DNA of 64,000 nt from Streptomyces aurantiogriseus (GTDB lineage: Bacteria; Actinomycetota; Actinomycetes; Streptomycetales; Streptomycetaceae): contig NZ_BMSX01000036.1 in assembly GCF_014649375.1 (NCBI RefSeq), positions 1 to 64,000 on the forward strand, read 5' to 3'. Positions 51,577 through 59,313 of this stretch are shown piece after piece. The position numbers and the translations under genes are program-made. How positions within the stretch are numbered: position 1 is the first letter of the stretch; every line of letters starts with the position of its first letter. Below the pieces are notes generated by a model that was not told where the DNA came from, did not search any database, and saw only the letters and a program-made list of their open reading frames with translations.

Positions 51577-51593
51577 TTGCCTGACTCAAGTAA
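51577..51593. promoter_or_regulatory. MarR operator-like 17-bp palindrome, copy 2
   Basis: TTGCCTGACTCAAGTAA, 23 bp upstream of the response regulator ATG. It matches the copy before the MarR gene at most positions. Confidence 0.65.
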
Positions 51594-51602
51594 ATCTATA
51601 GC

Positions 51603-51619
51603 TTGCTTGACTCAAGTAA
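51603..51619. promoter_or_regulatory. MarR operator-like 17-bp palindrome, copy 3
   Basis: TTGCTTGACTCAAGTAA is the closest copy to a perfect inverted repeat. It starts 26 bp after copy 2, about two and a half helix turns. Confidence 0.7.
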
Positions 51620-51630
51620 TCCATATGTGC

Positions 51631-51647
51631 TTGCCTAACTCAAGCAA
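51631..51647. promoter_or_regulatory. MarR operator-like 17-bp palindrome, copy 4
   Basis: TTGCCTAACTCAAGCAA starts 28 bp after copy 3. It is the copy nearest the divergent dehydrogenase gene. Confidence 0.65.
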
Positions 51648-51857
51648 CAGCGAGCACCGCACACCCGTATCGCCTGGTCACCCCTCCTTGGGGGTGACCC
51701 CGTAGACCGGGAGCCACCTTGAGCGGAGGCGGTCTCCCTGGCGCCGAACCCGTGGGGACGGGGATCGGCGCGGTCCGCGGGCCCGGCAGCCGGCTCCCTC
51801 CCCCCGACCGGCTCCGGGCCCGAGGACACCCCTCCCCCAAGAGAAAGGCTCCCCCTG

Positions 51858-52907
51858 ATGAGCACCATGAAGTCCGTCCGGACCGGCGGGGTCGGCAAGA
51901 TCGACGTCGTGGACGTCGAGCGTCCTGTGCCCGGGCCCAAGGACGCGCTCGTCCGGATCCGCGCCTGCGGCATCTGTGGCACCGACGCCACCTTCCTGCA
52001 CATGGGCGGCATGCCGGCCCGCGCGCACCTGGGCGGCGACATGATCCCGGTGGCCCTGGGCCACGAGCCGGCCGGCGAGGTCGTCGAGGTCGGCGCCGAG
52101 GTGGACGGCCTCGAGATGGGCGACCGAGTGGTGGTCAACCCGCAGGACGCGCCGACCGGCATCATCGGCTGCGGCGGCAGGTACGGCGGTATGAGCGAGT
52201 ACCTGCTGATCGAGAACGCCGAGGTCGGCAGGAGCGTCGCCGTCTTCCCGGACACCGTGCCGTTCGACGTCGCCTCGCTCAACGAGCCGATGGCCGTGGC
52301 CCGCCACTGTGTCAACCGCTCCGAGGCGAAGCCCGGCGACAAGGTCGTCGTGTTCGGCGCCGGACCGATCGGTCTGGGCGCCGCGATCTGGCTGAAGCTG
52401 CGCGGGGTGGAGCACGTGGTGGTCGCCGACGTCATCCCCTCCCGGCTGGAGAAGGCACTGGCCGTGGGCGCGGACGCCGTCATCGACTCCGCCGAGGAGG
52501 ACGTGGCCGCCCGTCTGACCGAGCTGCACGGCCGGAGCGCCAACGCCCTCGGCCAGCCCCGGCCCGGCACCGACATCTTCATCGACGCCGCCGGTGTCCC
52601 GATCGTCTTCAACACCGTGGTGAACTCCGCCAAGTGGGGCGCGAAGCTCGTCATGGTGGCCGTGCAGAAGAAGGGCTCCGAGTTCGACCTCGGCGGCATG
52701 CTGCGCAGCGAGCTGACCCTCGTCGCCTCACAGGGCTACCCCACCGAGATCTTCGAGGTGACCCCCGAGCTGGTGGAGCACCAGGAGCGCTTCGCCAAGC
52801 TCATCAGCCACCGCGTCCCCTTCTCGGAGGCCGAGCGCGCCTTCGAACTCGCGCTGACGCCGGGCGCGGCGGAGAAGGTCGTCGTCACGCTGGACGACGA
52901 GGACTGA
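51858..52907 (+). CDS. zinc-dependent alcohol/sugar dehydrogenase (MDR family)
   Basis: This 349-aa medium-chain dehydrogenase has the catalytic zinc site (ACGICGTD with Cys, then GHEPAGEV) and an NAD(P)-binding Rossmann motif FGAGPIGLGAAIW. The structural-zinc Cys cluster normally near residue 95 is replaced (NPQDAPTGIIGCGG), as in several sugar/threonine dehydrogenase branches. It oxidises an alcohol or polyol with NAD(P)+ in the cytosol. The ATG has AGAAAGG upstream. It is divergent from the response regulator with three MarR-like sites between them. Confidence 0.9.
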   Translation: MSTMKSVRTGGVGKIDVVDVERPVPGPKDALVRIRACGICGTDATFLHMGGMPARAHLGGDMIPVALGHEPAGEVVEVGAEVDGLEMGDRVVVNPQDAPTGIIGCGGRYGGMSEYLLIENAEVGRSVAVFPDTVPFDVASLNEPMAVARHCVNRSEAKPGDKVVVFGAGPIGLGAAIWLKLRGVEHVVVADVIPSRLEKALAVGADAVIDSAEEDVAARLTELHGRSANALGQPRPGTDIFIDAAGVPIVFNTVVNSAKWGAKLVMVAVQKKGSEFDLGGMLRSELTLVASQGYPTEIFEVTPELVEHQERFAKLISHRVPFSEAERAFELALTPGAAEKVVVTLDDED

Positions 52908-53054
52908 GCGAGCGCCGGCGCCCGACGCCGGCCGGACAGCCGGCGGGCGGGCCATGACCGGTCCGCCCGCCGAGCCCCCATCGGACAGCTTCACCGGACC
53001 GCCCCCCACCGGCTCCGCTCCCGTCGCCTGCTCCGCACGAGAGGAACGGCATCC

Positions 53055-53760
53055 ATGCGCGCGACCCTGCGACAGGCGGGGCGGGCCACGGTCCACCTCG
53101 TCCTGGCCGCTGCCATGGCCTTCGGTTCGTACCTCTTCATCACCGTCCTGCTCATCACCGCCACGGGCGCGGTCGCGGTGGTCGGGATCTGGATGGTGCC
53201 CGAGACCGTGCTGCTGATCCGCCGGATCGCCGACGCGAAGCGGCGGTTGACGGCCCGCTGGACCGGCCGGGAGGTCCCCGAGGCCTACCAGCCGCTCACC
53301 GGTCCCCTCCCCCACCGGCTGCGCACGGCCGTCAAGGACCCCGGCACACTGACCGACCTGCGCTGGATGGTCGCGTACTACGCCTACGGCTGGCTGACGG
53401 TGCTGATCCTGCCGCTGTGGCCGGCGGCGCTCGTCGTCGACGGCGTGTGGGCCGGACTGCTGCGCCGCGCCCCGGTGGTGCTGCCGCTCGTCGTCGAACT
53501 CGCCGACCTGGAGGCCCGTTGGTCGGCCGCCCTGCTCAGGCCCTCCCCGCAGGCGCTGCTGGCCAAGCGGGTCGAGCGGCTGACCGCTACCCGGGCGGAC
53601 GCGGTCGCCGCCCACGGTGCCGAGCTGCGCCGCATCGAACGCGACCTGCACGACGGCGCCCAGGCCCACCTGGTCGCCCTCTCCCTGCGGATCGGGCTGG
53701 CCCAACGGGCCCACGAGGGCGACCCGGAGGCGGCGCGCAAGCTGCTGGCCACCACTTCGG
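53055..53760 (+). pseudogene. sensor histidine kinase truncated after the dimerisation helix
   Basis: The frame encodes several N-terminal hydrophobic helices (LVLAAAMAFGSYLFITVLLI, ...), a sensor domain and the NarL-type phospho-acceptor helix ELRRIERDLHDGAQAHLVAL. Just after ARKLLATTS the kinase sequence ends and unrelated codons follow, with no HATPase_c domain. It is a deletion remnant. Its upstream region near 53041 has GAGAGGAACG, so the fragment may still be expressed as a truncated membrane protein. Confidence 0.8.
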
Positions 53761-53950
53761 CACCGACAGACCGACGCCCGACCAGTTCCGGGAGGTCCAC
53801 GCGCGGGCCCGGGAGTCCCGGTGGCCGCCGCGCGACCTCGAGCCGACGCTCATCGACGAGTGCGACATGCGGTGGACGGGCCGCCACGTCGTGCTGTACA
53901 CCGACGACCGGCCCACCCACCTGGGCGCCTTCGGCTACTCCGGCGACTGA
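53751..53950 (+). pseudogene. C-terminal fragment of an unidentified protein
   Basis: A frame ending at 53950 reads FGTDRPTPDQFREVHARARE, WPPRDLEPTLIDECDMRWTG and RHVVLYTDDRPTHLGAFGYS. It is clearly protein-like and in a different frame from the kinase fragment. No start lies before it. I do not recognise the family. Its junction with the kinase at about 53750 is a rearrangement. Confidence 0.55.
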
Positions 53951-54026
53951 GCCTGCTCCCCTCCGTTCAGGGGAAACGCCCGTACGGTGCGCGTGGCGGG
54001 CCGCCGCCCTGTCGACACCTCACCCC

Positions 54027-55007
54027 GTGACCCTCCCCCTGATCGCCCCCATGCTGGCCACCCCCGGCACCCTGCCGTCCGCGGCGCAGGACGCGCGGTG
54101 GGCCTACGAGACCAAGCAGGACGGGCAGCGGGCGGTGGTCTACCTCGCCGGGGACGGGAGTGTCGTGCTGCGTGCGCGCTCGGGGGAGGACATCACCGCC
54201 GCGTATCCGGAGCTGCGGCCGATCGGCGGTGCGCTCGGGCGGACGCCGGCCGTGCTGGACGCAGAGGTGCTCGCGCTGGACGAACAGGGGCGGGCCGACT
54301 TCCAGTTGCTGCAGGCCCGGATGGGGCTGGTGCAGGCGCCCGGCAAGGCGGCGCGGCTCGCGGCGTCGGCACCCGTCCACCTCGTGCTGTTCGACGTGAT
54401 GCACCTGAGCGGCCGCTCCCTCCTCCGGCTCCCCTACGCCCGGCGACGGGCGCGCCTGGAGGGGCTCGGCCTGGAGGGGCCGTACTGGTCGACGCCGGGG
54501 GCGATCGTCGGACACGGGCGGGAGGCGCTGGAGGCGACGCGCGCGCACGGTCTGGAGGGGCTGCTGTGCAAGCGGCTCGACTCGGTGTACGAGCCCGGGG
54601 TGCGTTCCCGGAACTGGATCAAGATCCGCAACATGCGCACCGCGGACGTGCTGATCGGCGGCTGGCTGCCCGGCAAGGGCCGGCTCACGGGGCTGCCCGG
54701 TGCCGTCCTCGTCGGGCAACGGGCGGGGGCGGCCCTGCGGTACGTCGGCAGCGTGGGCACGGGCTGGAGCGAGGCCGAACGTCTCGAGCTGGCGGCGCTG
54801 CTGCGGGCCGGCGCGACCGACGTGTGCCCCTTCGACCCGGTGCCGGCGGCGCCCGGCGCGTACTGGGTGCTGCCCCGGCTGGTCGGCGAGGTCCGCTTCA
54901 GCACCCGTACCCGGGCGGGCCTGCTGCGCCAGCCGTCCTGGCTGCGGCTGCGGACCGACCTCACGCCTGAGGAGTCGGCGGCCGACATCCCGGACAATCC
55001 CGTCTGA
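54027..55007 (+). CDS. ATP-dependent DNA ligase (LigC/LigD-ligase type)
   Basis: This is a 326-aa nucleotidyltransferase-OB ligase. The adenylation lysine is Lys30 in ETKQDGQR (KxDG); later motifs include LDAEVLALDEQGRADF, EGLLCKRLDSVYEPG (motif IV/V) and the OB-fold with GSVGTGW. It seals nicks or double-strand breaks in DNA repair, probably in NHEJ with LigD-like partners. GTG 54027 puts the N-terminus at APMLATPGTLP. A stand-alone phosphoesterase and truncated ligase are 18 kb away. Confidence 0.92.
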   Translation: MTLPLIAPMLATPGTLPSAAQDARWAYETKQDGQRAVVYLAGDGSVVLRARSGEDITAAYPELRPIGGALGRTPAVLDAEVLALDEQGRADFQLLQARMGLVQAPGKAARLAASAPVHLVLFDVMHLSGRSLLRLPYARRRARLEGLGLEGPYWSTPGAIVGHGREALEATRAHGLEGLLCKRLDSVYEPGVRSRNWIKIRNMRTADVLIGGWLPGKGRLTGLPGAVLVGQRAGAALRYVGSVGTGWSEAERLELAALLRAGATDVCPFDPVPAAPGAYWVLPRLVGEVRFSTRTRAGLLRQPSWLRLRTDLTPEESAADIPDNPV

Positions 55008-55152
55008 TGTGCCGTCACATCCCAAGTATTGGGTTGCGCTTCACCACCGATACGCCTGCGACCTCTTGGCGCGGAAGTGAAAACCGGGGAAGCTGAACCG
55101 CCTTTTCCCCCACAGCCGTTGGGCTGCGCCCGCGATCACAGAGGAGGACGCA

Positions 55153-55929
55153 GTGTCGTCATCGAAGTTCAAGGCTCACCGCAGGAGATGGCTCACCGGT
55201 CTCGCCGGTGCCGCCGCGCTCGTGGTCGCCTTCCCCACGGCCGCCTTCGCCGCCCCGCCCCAGGCGCTGCCGGCCAACGCCGAGGCCGCCGAGAAGACCT
55301 TCCAGCCCGCGTTCGACTACGACACGGACGGCTGCTACTCCACGCCTGCGATCGGCCCCGACGGCACCGTCAACGGCGGTCTGAAGCCGACCGGTTCGCT
55401 GAACGGCGACTGCCGGGACGCCTCCGACCTGGACAACACCAACAGCTACTCGCGCTACAAGTGCAACAACGGCTGGTGCGCCTACATGTACGGCCTGTAC
55501 TTCGAGAAGGACCAGGCCGTGTCGGGCAGCAGCATCGGCGGGCACCGCCACGACTGGGAGCACGTGGTCATCTGGGTCCAGAACAACCAGGTGCAGTACG
55601 TCTCGACGTCCAACCACGGCTCGTTCACCGTCACCGCCGCCTCCGGGGTCCGCTTCGACGGCACGCACGCCAAGATCGTCTACCACAAGGACGGCATCAG
55701 CACCCACTGCTTCCGGCTCGCCAACTCCAATGACGAGCCGCCGGAGAACCACAAGGGCACCTGGCAGTACCCGCCGCTGGTCGGCTGGAACGGCTACCCG
55801 GCCGGCCTGCGCGACAAGCTGAGCGCGTACGACTTCGGCAGCGCCAACTTCGGCCTGAAGGACGGCACCTTCGCCAACCACCTCGCGTCGGCGAAGCCGT
55901 CCGGGATCACCTTCGACCCCAACGCGTGA
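55153..55929 (+). CDS. secreted NPP1/NLP-family protein (necrosis-inducing-like)
   Basis: The 258-aa protein has a signal peptide (basic MSSSKFKAHRRRWL, then hydrophobic, cleavage near FAA-PPQ). The mature part holds the NLP heptapeptide GHRHDWE at residues 130-136, and cysteines in GCYSTP, GDC, YKCNNGWC and HC. NLPs bind plant sphingolipids and can be cytolytic; several actinobacteria encode them, but their role there is unknown. GTG 55153 has GAGGAGG upstream. It ends at a hairpin and stands alone. Confidence 0.93.
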   Translation: MSSSKFKAHRRRWLTGLAGAAALVVAFPTAAFAAPPQALPANAEAAEKTFQPAFDYDTDGCYSTPAIGPDGTVNGGLKPTGSLNGDCRDASDLDNTNSYSRYKCNNGWCAYMYGLYFEKDQAVSGSSIGGHRHDWEHVVIWVQNNQVQYVSTSNHGSFTVTAASGVRFDGTHAKIVYHKDGISTHCFRLANSNDEPPENHKGTWQYPPLVGWNGYPAGLRDKLSAYDFGSANFGLKDGTFANHLASAKPSGITFDPNA

Positions 55930-55961
55930 GCCCTTGGCCGGGATCGGTCCCGGGGCGTAGG

Positions 55962-55980
55962 ACCCGAGCCTCGCTCGGGT
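55962..55980 (+). terminator. hairpin after NLP gene
   Basis: Eight-base arms ACCCGAGC and GCTCGGGT with a 3-nt loop, inside a longer GC-rich inverted region from about 55940 to 56006. Confidence 0.75.
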
Positions 55981-56018
55981 TCGGCCCCCGGCCCGATCCC
56001 GGTCCGCCGCCCGGACCG

Positions 56019-56024
56019 TAGCGT
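56019..56024 (+). promoter_or_regulatory. -10 box of a probable leaderless promoter
   Basis: TAGCGT ends 7 nt before the ATG at 56032, and no ribosome binding site is present. Confidence 0.45.
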
Positions 56025-56031
56025 CCGGTGC

Positions 56032-57048
56032 ATGACCACGAACGACACGAGCGGACGGCTCGACGAGGCCTTCGAACGGCTCCACACGACGGGACCGGAA
56101 CGGCTGGGACGGCTCTCCAACCACGCCCCGATGGTGGTCGAGTCCCTGGCCGCCCACGGGCAGGCCGGCGCCGTGCACCGCTGGCTGGACCGCTATCAGG
56201 ACAAGCTCGAGGAGTTCCCGGACCCGGTGGCCCCGGTCACGGACGCCGACTGGCCGGAGGCCCTGGGCGACATCCGCCGCGCCGCCGACTGGATCGCCCA
56301 CTTCACCCGCGCCCTCGCCGAACGCCCGTGGCGCGACGTCCTCGCCGACTGGTGGCCCCGCCTGCTGCCGGGCCTGTACGGCGCCGCCACGCACCCGGTG
56401 ATCCGGGTCGGCCACGCCGTACGCGCCCTGGAGGCCGAGGAGAACGCGCCCCGCGTCGCCGAACTCGCCCACGCCCTGGGCTACTGGGCCGCCCGGCACC
56501 GCCCCGTCTCCGGCCTCACCGCGCTGCCCGGCGCGCCCACCGCGGCCGAGTCGCTGGACGCGGTTCCCGCGGTGCGGGCGGAGAGCTGGGCCTACCCGGA
56601 CCGCCTGGCGGTCGTCCGCGCACTCCCCGTCTGGGCGGACGACGTGACCGACCCCGGCACCGCCCGCACCCGCCTCACCGAACTGGTCCGCGCCGCGACG
56701 CACCGCTACGCCACCCACGGCCACGGCGAGGAGACGATGCTGGTGCACGCGGCGACGGCCCCCAACGCCGTACTGCGCACCCTGGATGCGCTCCCCCGCA
56801 CGCTGTGGGCGCCGAGCCTGCACGCGGCCTGGACGGCGTCCGCGGCCGTCACCGCGATGTACGCCCCGGCGGAACCGGTCGACTACGTGCCGCCCGCCCG
56901 CCTCACCGCCGAGGAGGTCGTCGAACGCGCCCTCGCCCACGGCGACGAACACGTCATCAAGCTGACCGACACCGCCCTCGACGTCGGGGACGAGCGCGCG
57001 CTCGCCGCGGCCCTGCGCTCGGTCGAACTCAGCCGCCCCCTGGCGTGA
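56032..57048 (+). CDS. questin oxidase-like family protein
   Basis: The product is 338 aa and mainly helical. The DUF4243/questin-oxidase-like pattern is recognised by SNHAPMVVESLAAHGQAGAV, LYGAATHPVIRVGHAVRALE, HGHGEETMLVHAATAPNAVL and LWAPSLHAAWTASAAV, with many conserved His. Fungal members oxidise anthraquinone rings; the bacterial function is unknown. The start is probably leaderless. The next gene begins 28 bp later and could be in the same transcript. Confidence 0.85.
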   Translation: MTTNDTSGRLDEAFERLHTTGPERLGRLSNHAPMVVESLAAHGQAGAVHRWLDRYQDKLEEFPDPVAPVTDADWPEALGDIRRAADWIAHFTRALAERPWRDVLADWWPRLLPGLYGAATHPVIRVGHAVRALEAEENAPRVAELAHALGYWAARHRPVSGLTALPGAPTAAESLDAVPAVRAESWAYPDRLAVVRALPVWADDVTDPGTARTRLTELVRAATHRYATHGHGEETMLVHAATAPNAVLRTLDALPRTLWAPSLHAAWTASAAVTAMYAPAEPVDYVPPARLTAEEVVERALAHGDEHVIKLTDTALDVGDERALAAALRSVELSRPLA

Positions 57049-57076
57049 GCGCCTGCCCGCACCCGATGATGGCCGT

Positions 57077-57595
57077 ATGGATCTTGAGAAGGAACTGCCG
57101 TACGCGGTCGACGCGGACGCGCTGCTCGCCCTGGCAGACGGTCACCACGAGCGGCCCACACGGCCGTTGGGGACGCGCGAGACCGCCGGGCACCTGGTGA
57201 AGGCGTACGCGCTGGAGGCCCCCGGCCGCACGGTCACCGAGCAGGACACCGAGGCCGCGCTGCGGATGGCAGCCGATCACCTGGCGTCCGGCCGGCAGCG
57301 GGGCTCTCTCGGTCTCGCCGTGCTGATCGTGCACGCGGGCGGCGACGGCGACTACGTCCTGGTCCACACCTGGATCGAGGGGGACATGGCGGACCTCGCG
57401 ATCTTCACCGGCCCCGTCGGACGTCCGGAGCTGCTGCGCCCCGGCCGGGTGGGGCTCGCCCCCTGCGTCTGGGAGGCGGCCCTGCTGGCCCACGAGCGGG
57501 ACGCGTTCTCCCGGCACGTCCTGGACGGCACCGGTCCGCTCCCCGACCGCCTCGCCGCCTGGAGCGCGGACACCGTGGCGGGCACCGTGCGATGA
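57077..57595 (+). CDS. conserved hypothetical protein
   Basis: This encodes 172 aa with no signal, membrane segment or clear motif. Blocks GTRETAGHLVKAYALEAPGR, GLAVLIVHAGGDGDYVLVHT and LAPCVWEAALLAHERDAFSR look well conserved. I recognise it only as a widespread Streptomyces protein of unknown role. A GATGAT box six bases before the ATG hints at leaderless expression. It is located 28 bp after the questin-oxidase-like gene and 47 bp before hemC, so it might belong to the same transcription unit. Confidence 0.75.
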   Translation: MDLEKELPYAVDADALLALADGHHERPTRPLGTRETAGHLVKAYALEAPGRTVTEQDTEAALRMAADHLASGRQRGSLGLAVLIVHAGGDGDYVLVHTWIEGDMADLAIFTGPVGRPELLRPGRVGLAPCVWEAALLAHERDAFSRHVLDGTGPLPDRLAAWSADTVAGTVR

Positions 57596-57629
57596 GCCCG
57601 ACCGTCGAACGGTGACCCCTTCGAGGGTC

Positions 57630-57635
57630 TATCGT
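57630..57635 (+). promoter_or_regulatory. -10 box of a probable leaderless promoter
   Basis: TATCGT ends 7 nt before the ATG at 57643; no Shine-Dalgarno sequence is seen. Confidence 0.45.
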
Positions 57636-57642
57636 GTCCCGC

Positions 57643-58578
57643 ATGTCCGTTCCGGAAATGATCCGCATCGTCTCCCGCGACTCGCCCATGGCTCTGGCCC
57701 AGGTGGAGCGCGTCCGCGCGGAGCTGGCCGCCCTGCATCCCGGTGTGCGCACCGAGGTCGTCCCCGTGAAGACGACCGGCGACAAGTGGATGGGCGACCT
57801 GTCCAAGGTCGAGGGCAAGGGCGCGTTCACCAAGGAGGTGGACGCGGCGCTGCTGGCCGGTGAGGCGGATCTGGCGGTGCACTGCGTCAAGGACGTGCCG
57901 GCGGACCGGCCGCTGCCCGCGGGCACGGTGTTCGCCGCGTTCCTGAAGCGGGACGACATCCGGGACGCCCTCGTGCACCCCGGCGGTCTCACCCTCGACG
58001 AGCTCCCGGCGGGCACGCGGATCGGCACCTCCTCGGTGCGCCGGGTCGCCCAGCTGGCCGCCACCCACCCGCACCTGGAGTGTGTGCCGTTCCGCGGCAA
58101 CGCCAACCGCAGGCTGGAGAAGCTGGCGGCGGGCGAGGCGGACGCGCTGCTGCTCGCGGTCTCCGGTCTGGAGCGCATCGACCGGCGGGACGTGATCAGC
58201 GAGGTGCTGTCGCCGGAGACGATGATGCCGCCGATCGGCGCGGGCATCCTCGCCCTGCAGTGCCGCGAGGGCGACACCGATGTGATCGACGCCGTCAGCG
58301 GGCTCGGTGACCCGGCCACCCATCGGGAGGCGACCGCGGAGCGCATGTTCCTGCACGTGCTCCAGGGGCACTGCAACAGCCCCATCGCCGGTTTCGCGCG
58401 TGTCGACCGCAGCGGCGAACTGTCCCTGCGGGCCTGTGTGTTCACCCCGGACGGCAAGACCCGGCTGAACGCCCACGAGTGGGCGGGCCGCCTCGACCCG
58501 GCCACGCTGGGCACCTCGGTGGCCGTGGCGCTGCTGCGTCAGGGCGCCCGCGAGATCATCGACGGCATCCCGCACTGA
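57643..58578 (+). CDS. hemC: hydroxymethylbilane synthase (porphobilinogen deaminase)
   Basis: The 311-aa product has the family marks IVSRDSPMALAQVE, GDKWMGDLSKVEGKGAFTKE, HCVKDVP, GTRIGTSSVRRVAQL, RGNANRRLEKL and the dipyrromethane-binding Cys244 in GHCNSP. It joins four porphobilinogens into hydroxymethylbilane for heme, siroheme and B12. It stands outside a hem cluster and is probably a paralogue of the usual Streptomyces hemC. GHCNSP instead of the common GGCQVP is notable. An ATG at 57634 is also possible. Confidence 0.93.
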   Translation: MSVPEMIRIVSRDSPMALAQVERVRAELAALHPGVRTEVVPVKTTGDKWMGDLSKVEGKGAFTKEVDAALLAGEADLAVHCVKDVPADRPLPAGTVFAAFLKRDDIRDALVHPGGLTLDELPAGTRIGTSSVRRVAQLAATHPHLECVPFRGNANRRLEKLAAGEADALLLAVSGLERIDRRDVISEVLSPETMMPPIGAGILALQCREGDTDVIDAVSGLGDPATHREATAERMFLHVLQGHCNSPIAGFARVDRSGELSLRACVFTPDGKTRLNAHEWAGRLDPATLGTSVAVALLRQGAREIIDGIPH

Positions 58579-58588
58579 GCCGGCGGCG

Positions 58589-59110
58589 TCAGGCGGTGCC
58601 CTCCTCGGCCTGGTCCCGTAGGAAGTTGCTCACCTGACGGGCCAGGTTCTCCCGGCCGGTCCCGGCCGCGGTCCCGGCAGCCTGCTCGTGCAGGCCGACG
58701 CCGCCGACCCACATCCGGCGCCCGGCCCACTCCTCGTCCACGCGCAGCTGGACCTGTACGTCCACCTGGCCGAGCGCGGCCTCCGGTCCGGCGGCGTACA
58801 GGACGGCGGTGGCCCGGCGCAGCGGGTAGACGTCGAAGCCCTCGATGAACTGCGAGTTGCGCCAGTCGATGAACGCGCTCTCCCCGTCGGGCCCGATCCG
58901 CACGTCGATCTGCCCGTCCTCGAGGTGGACGCCGAAGCTGCGCTCCCCGCGGTTCTCCACGGTCACCCGGAGACAGAAGTACGTCAGTCCCTCGGCCGCG
59001 TCGTCCCGCCCGCGCGGCGGCTCGGCCTGCTCCAGGCGGTGGACGCGAACCCGCAGACCGGCATGCTCGTCGTACTCCTGCCAGTCCCCGACCACGTTCG
59101 GCTCGTACAC
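58589..59110 (-). CDS. conserved hypothetical protein
   Basis: This 173-aa protein has no signal peptide. A beta-rich core (LTYFCLRVTVENRGERSFGV, IDVRIGPDGESAFIDWRNS, RRATAVLYAAGPEAALGQVD, VQVQLRVDEEWAGRRM) resembles an immunoglobulin-like or telomeric-repeat-binding-type sandwich such as DUF4352, but I cannot assign it firmly. Start GTG 59110 has a GAGAGG site. A good promoter (TTGACA, 18 nt, TAGGAA) precedes it at 59140-59169. It is convergent with hemC. Confidence 0.75.
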   Translation of the reverse strand: MYEPNVVGDWQEYDEHAGLRVRVHRLEQAEPPRGRDDAAEGLTYFCLRVTVENRGERSFGVHLEDGQIDVRIGPDGESAFIDWRNSQFIEGFDVYPLRRATAVLYAAGPEAALGQVDVQVQLRVDEEWAGRRMWVGGVGLHEQAAGTAAGTGRENLARQVSNFLRDQAEEGTA

Positions 59111-59139
59111 AGTCCACCTCTCGACTTGATACGGGCTGC

Positions 59140-59169
59140 TTCCTATCCGTGTGCTCAGTGCACTGTCAA
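59140..59169 (-). promoter_or_regulatory. housekeeping-type promoter
   Basis: On the minus strand TTGACA (59169-59164), an 18-nt spacer and TAGGAA (59145-59140) give a leader of about 23 nt before the GTG at 59110. Confidence 0.65.
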
Positions 59170-59313
59170 ATGAGCGGAATGCGCTGTGGCCAGGGAATTC
59201 ACCCCTTTTGATCGCTGATCAAGCCGTGCGCAGGCACTATCCGCCCGAGGGCCCCGCACGGACGGTCCACGGGCGTGCCGCACATCACGTCCCGGCGTGG
59301 CGTCCCGGCATGA

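Larger units (their letters stand above)
51555..51857. other. regulatory interval with three 17-bp palindromes
   Basis: These 303 bases hold no gene. The first 93 bases carry the three MarR-like operators; the rest, up to the dehydrogenase RBS, shows no clear feature. Confidence 0.7.

Noticed and set aside
51577..51647. repeats interpreted as CRISPR or attachment sites
   Set aside because: The units are 17-bp palindromes in a promoter with a related copy before a MarR gene, which fits operators better.
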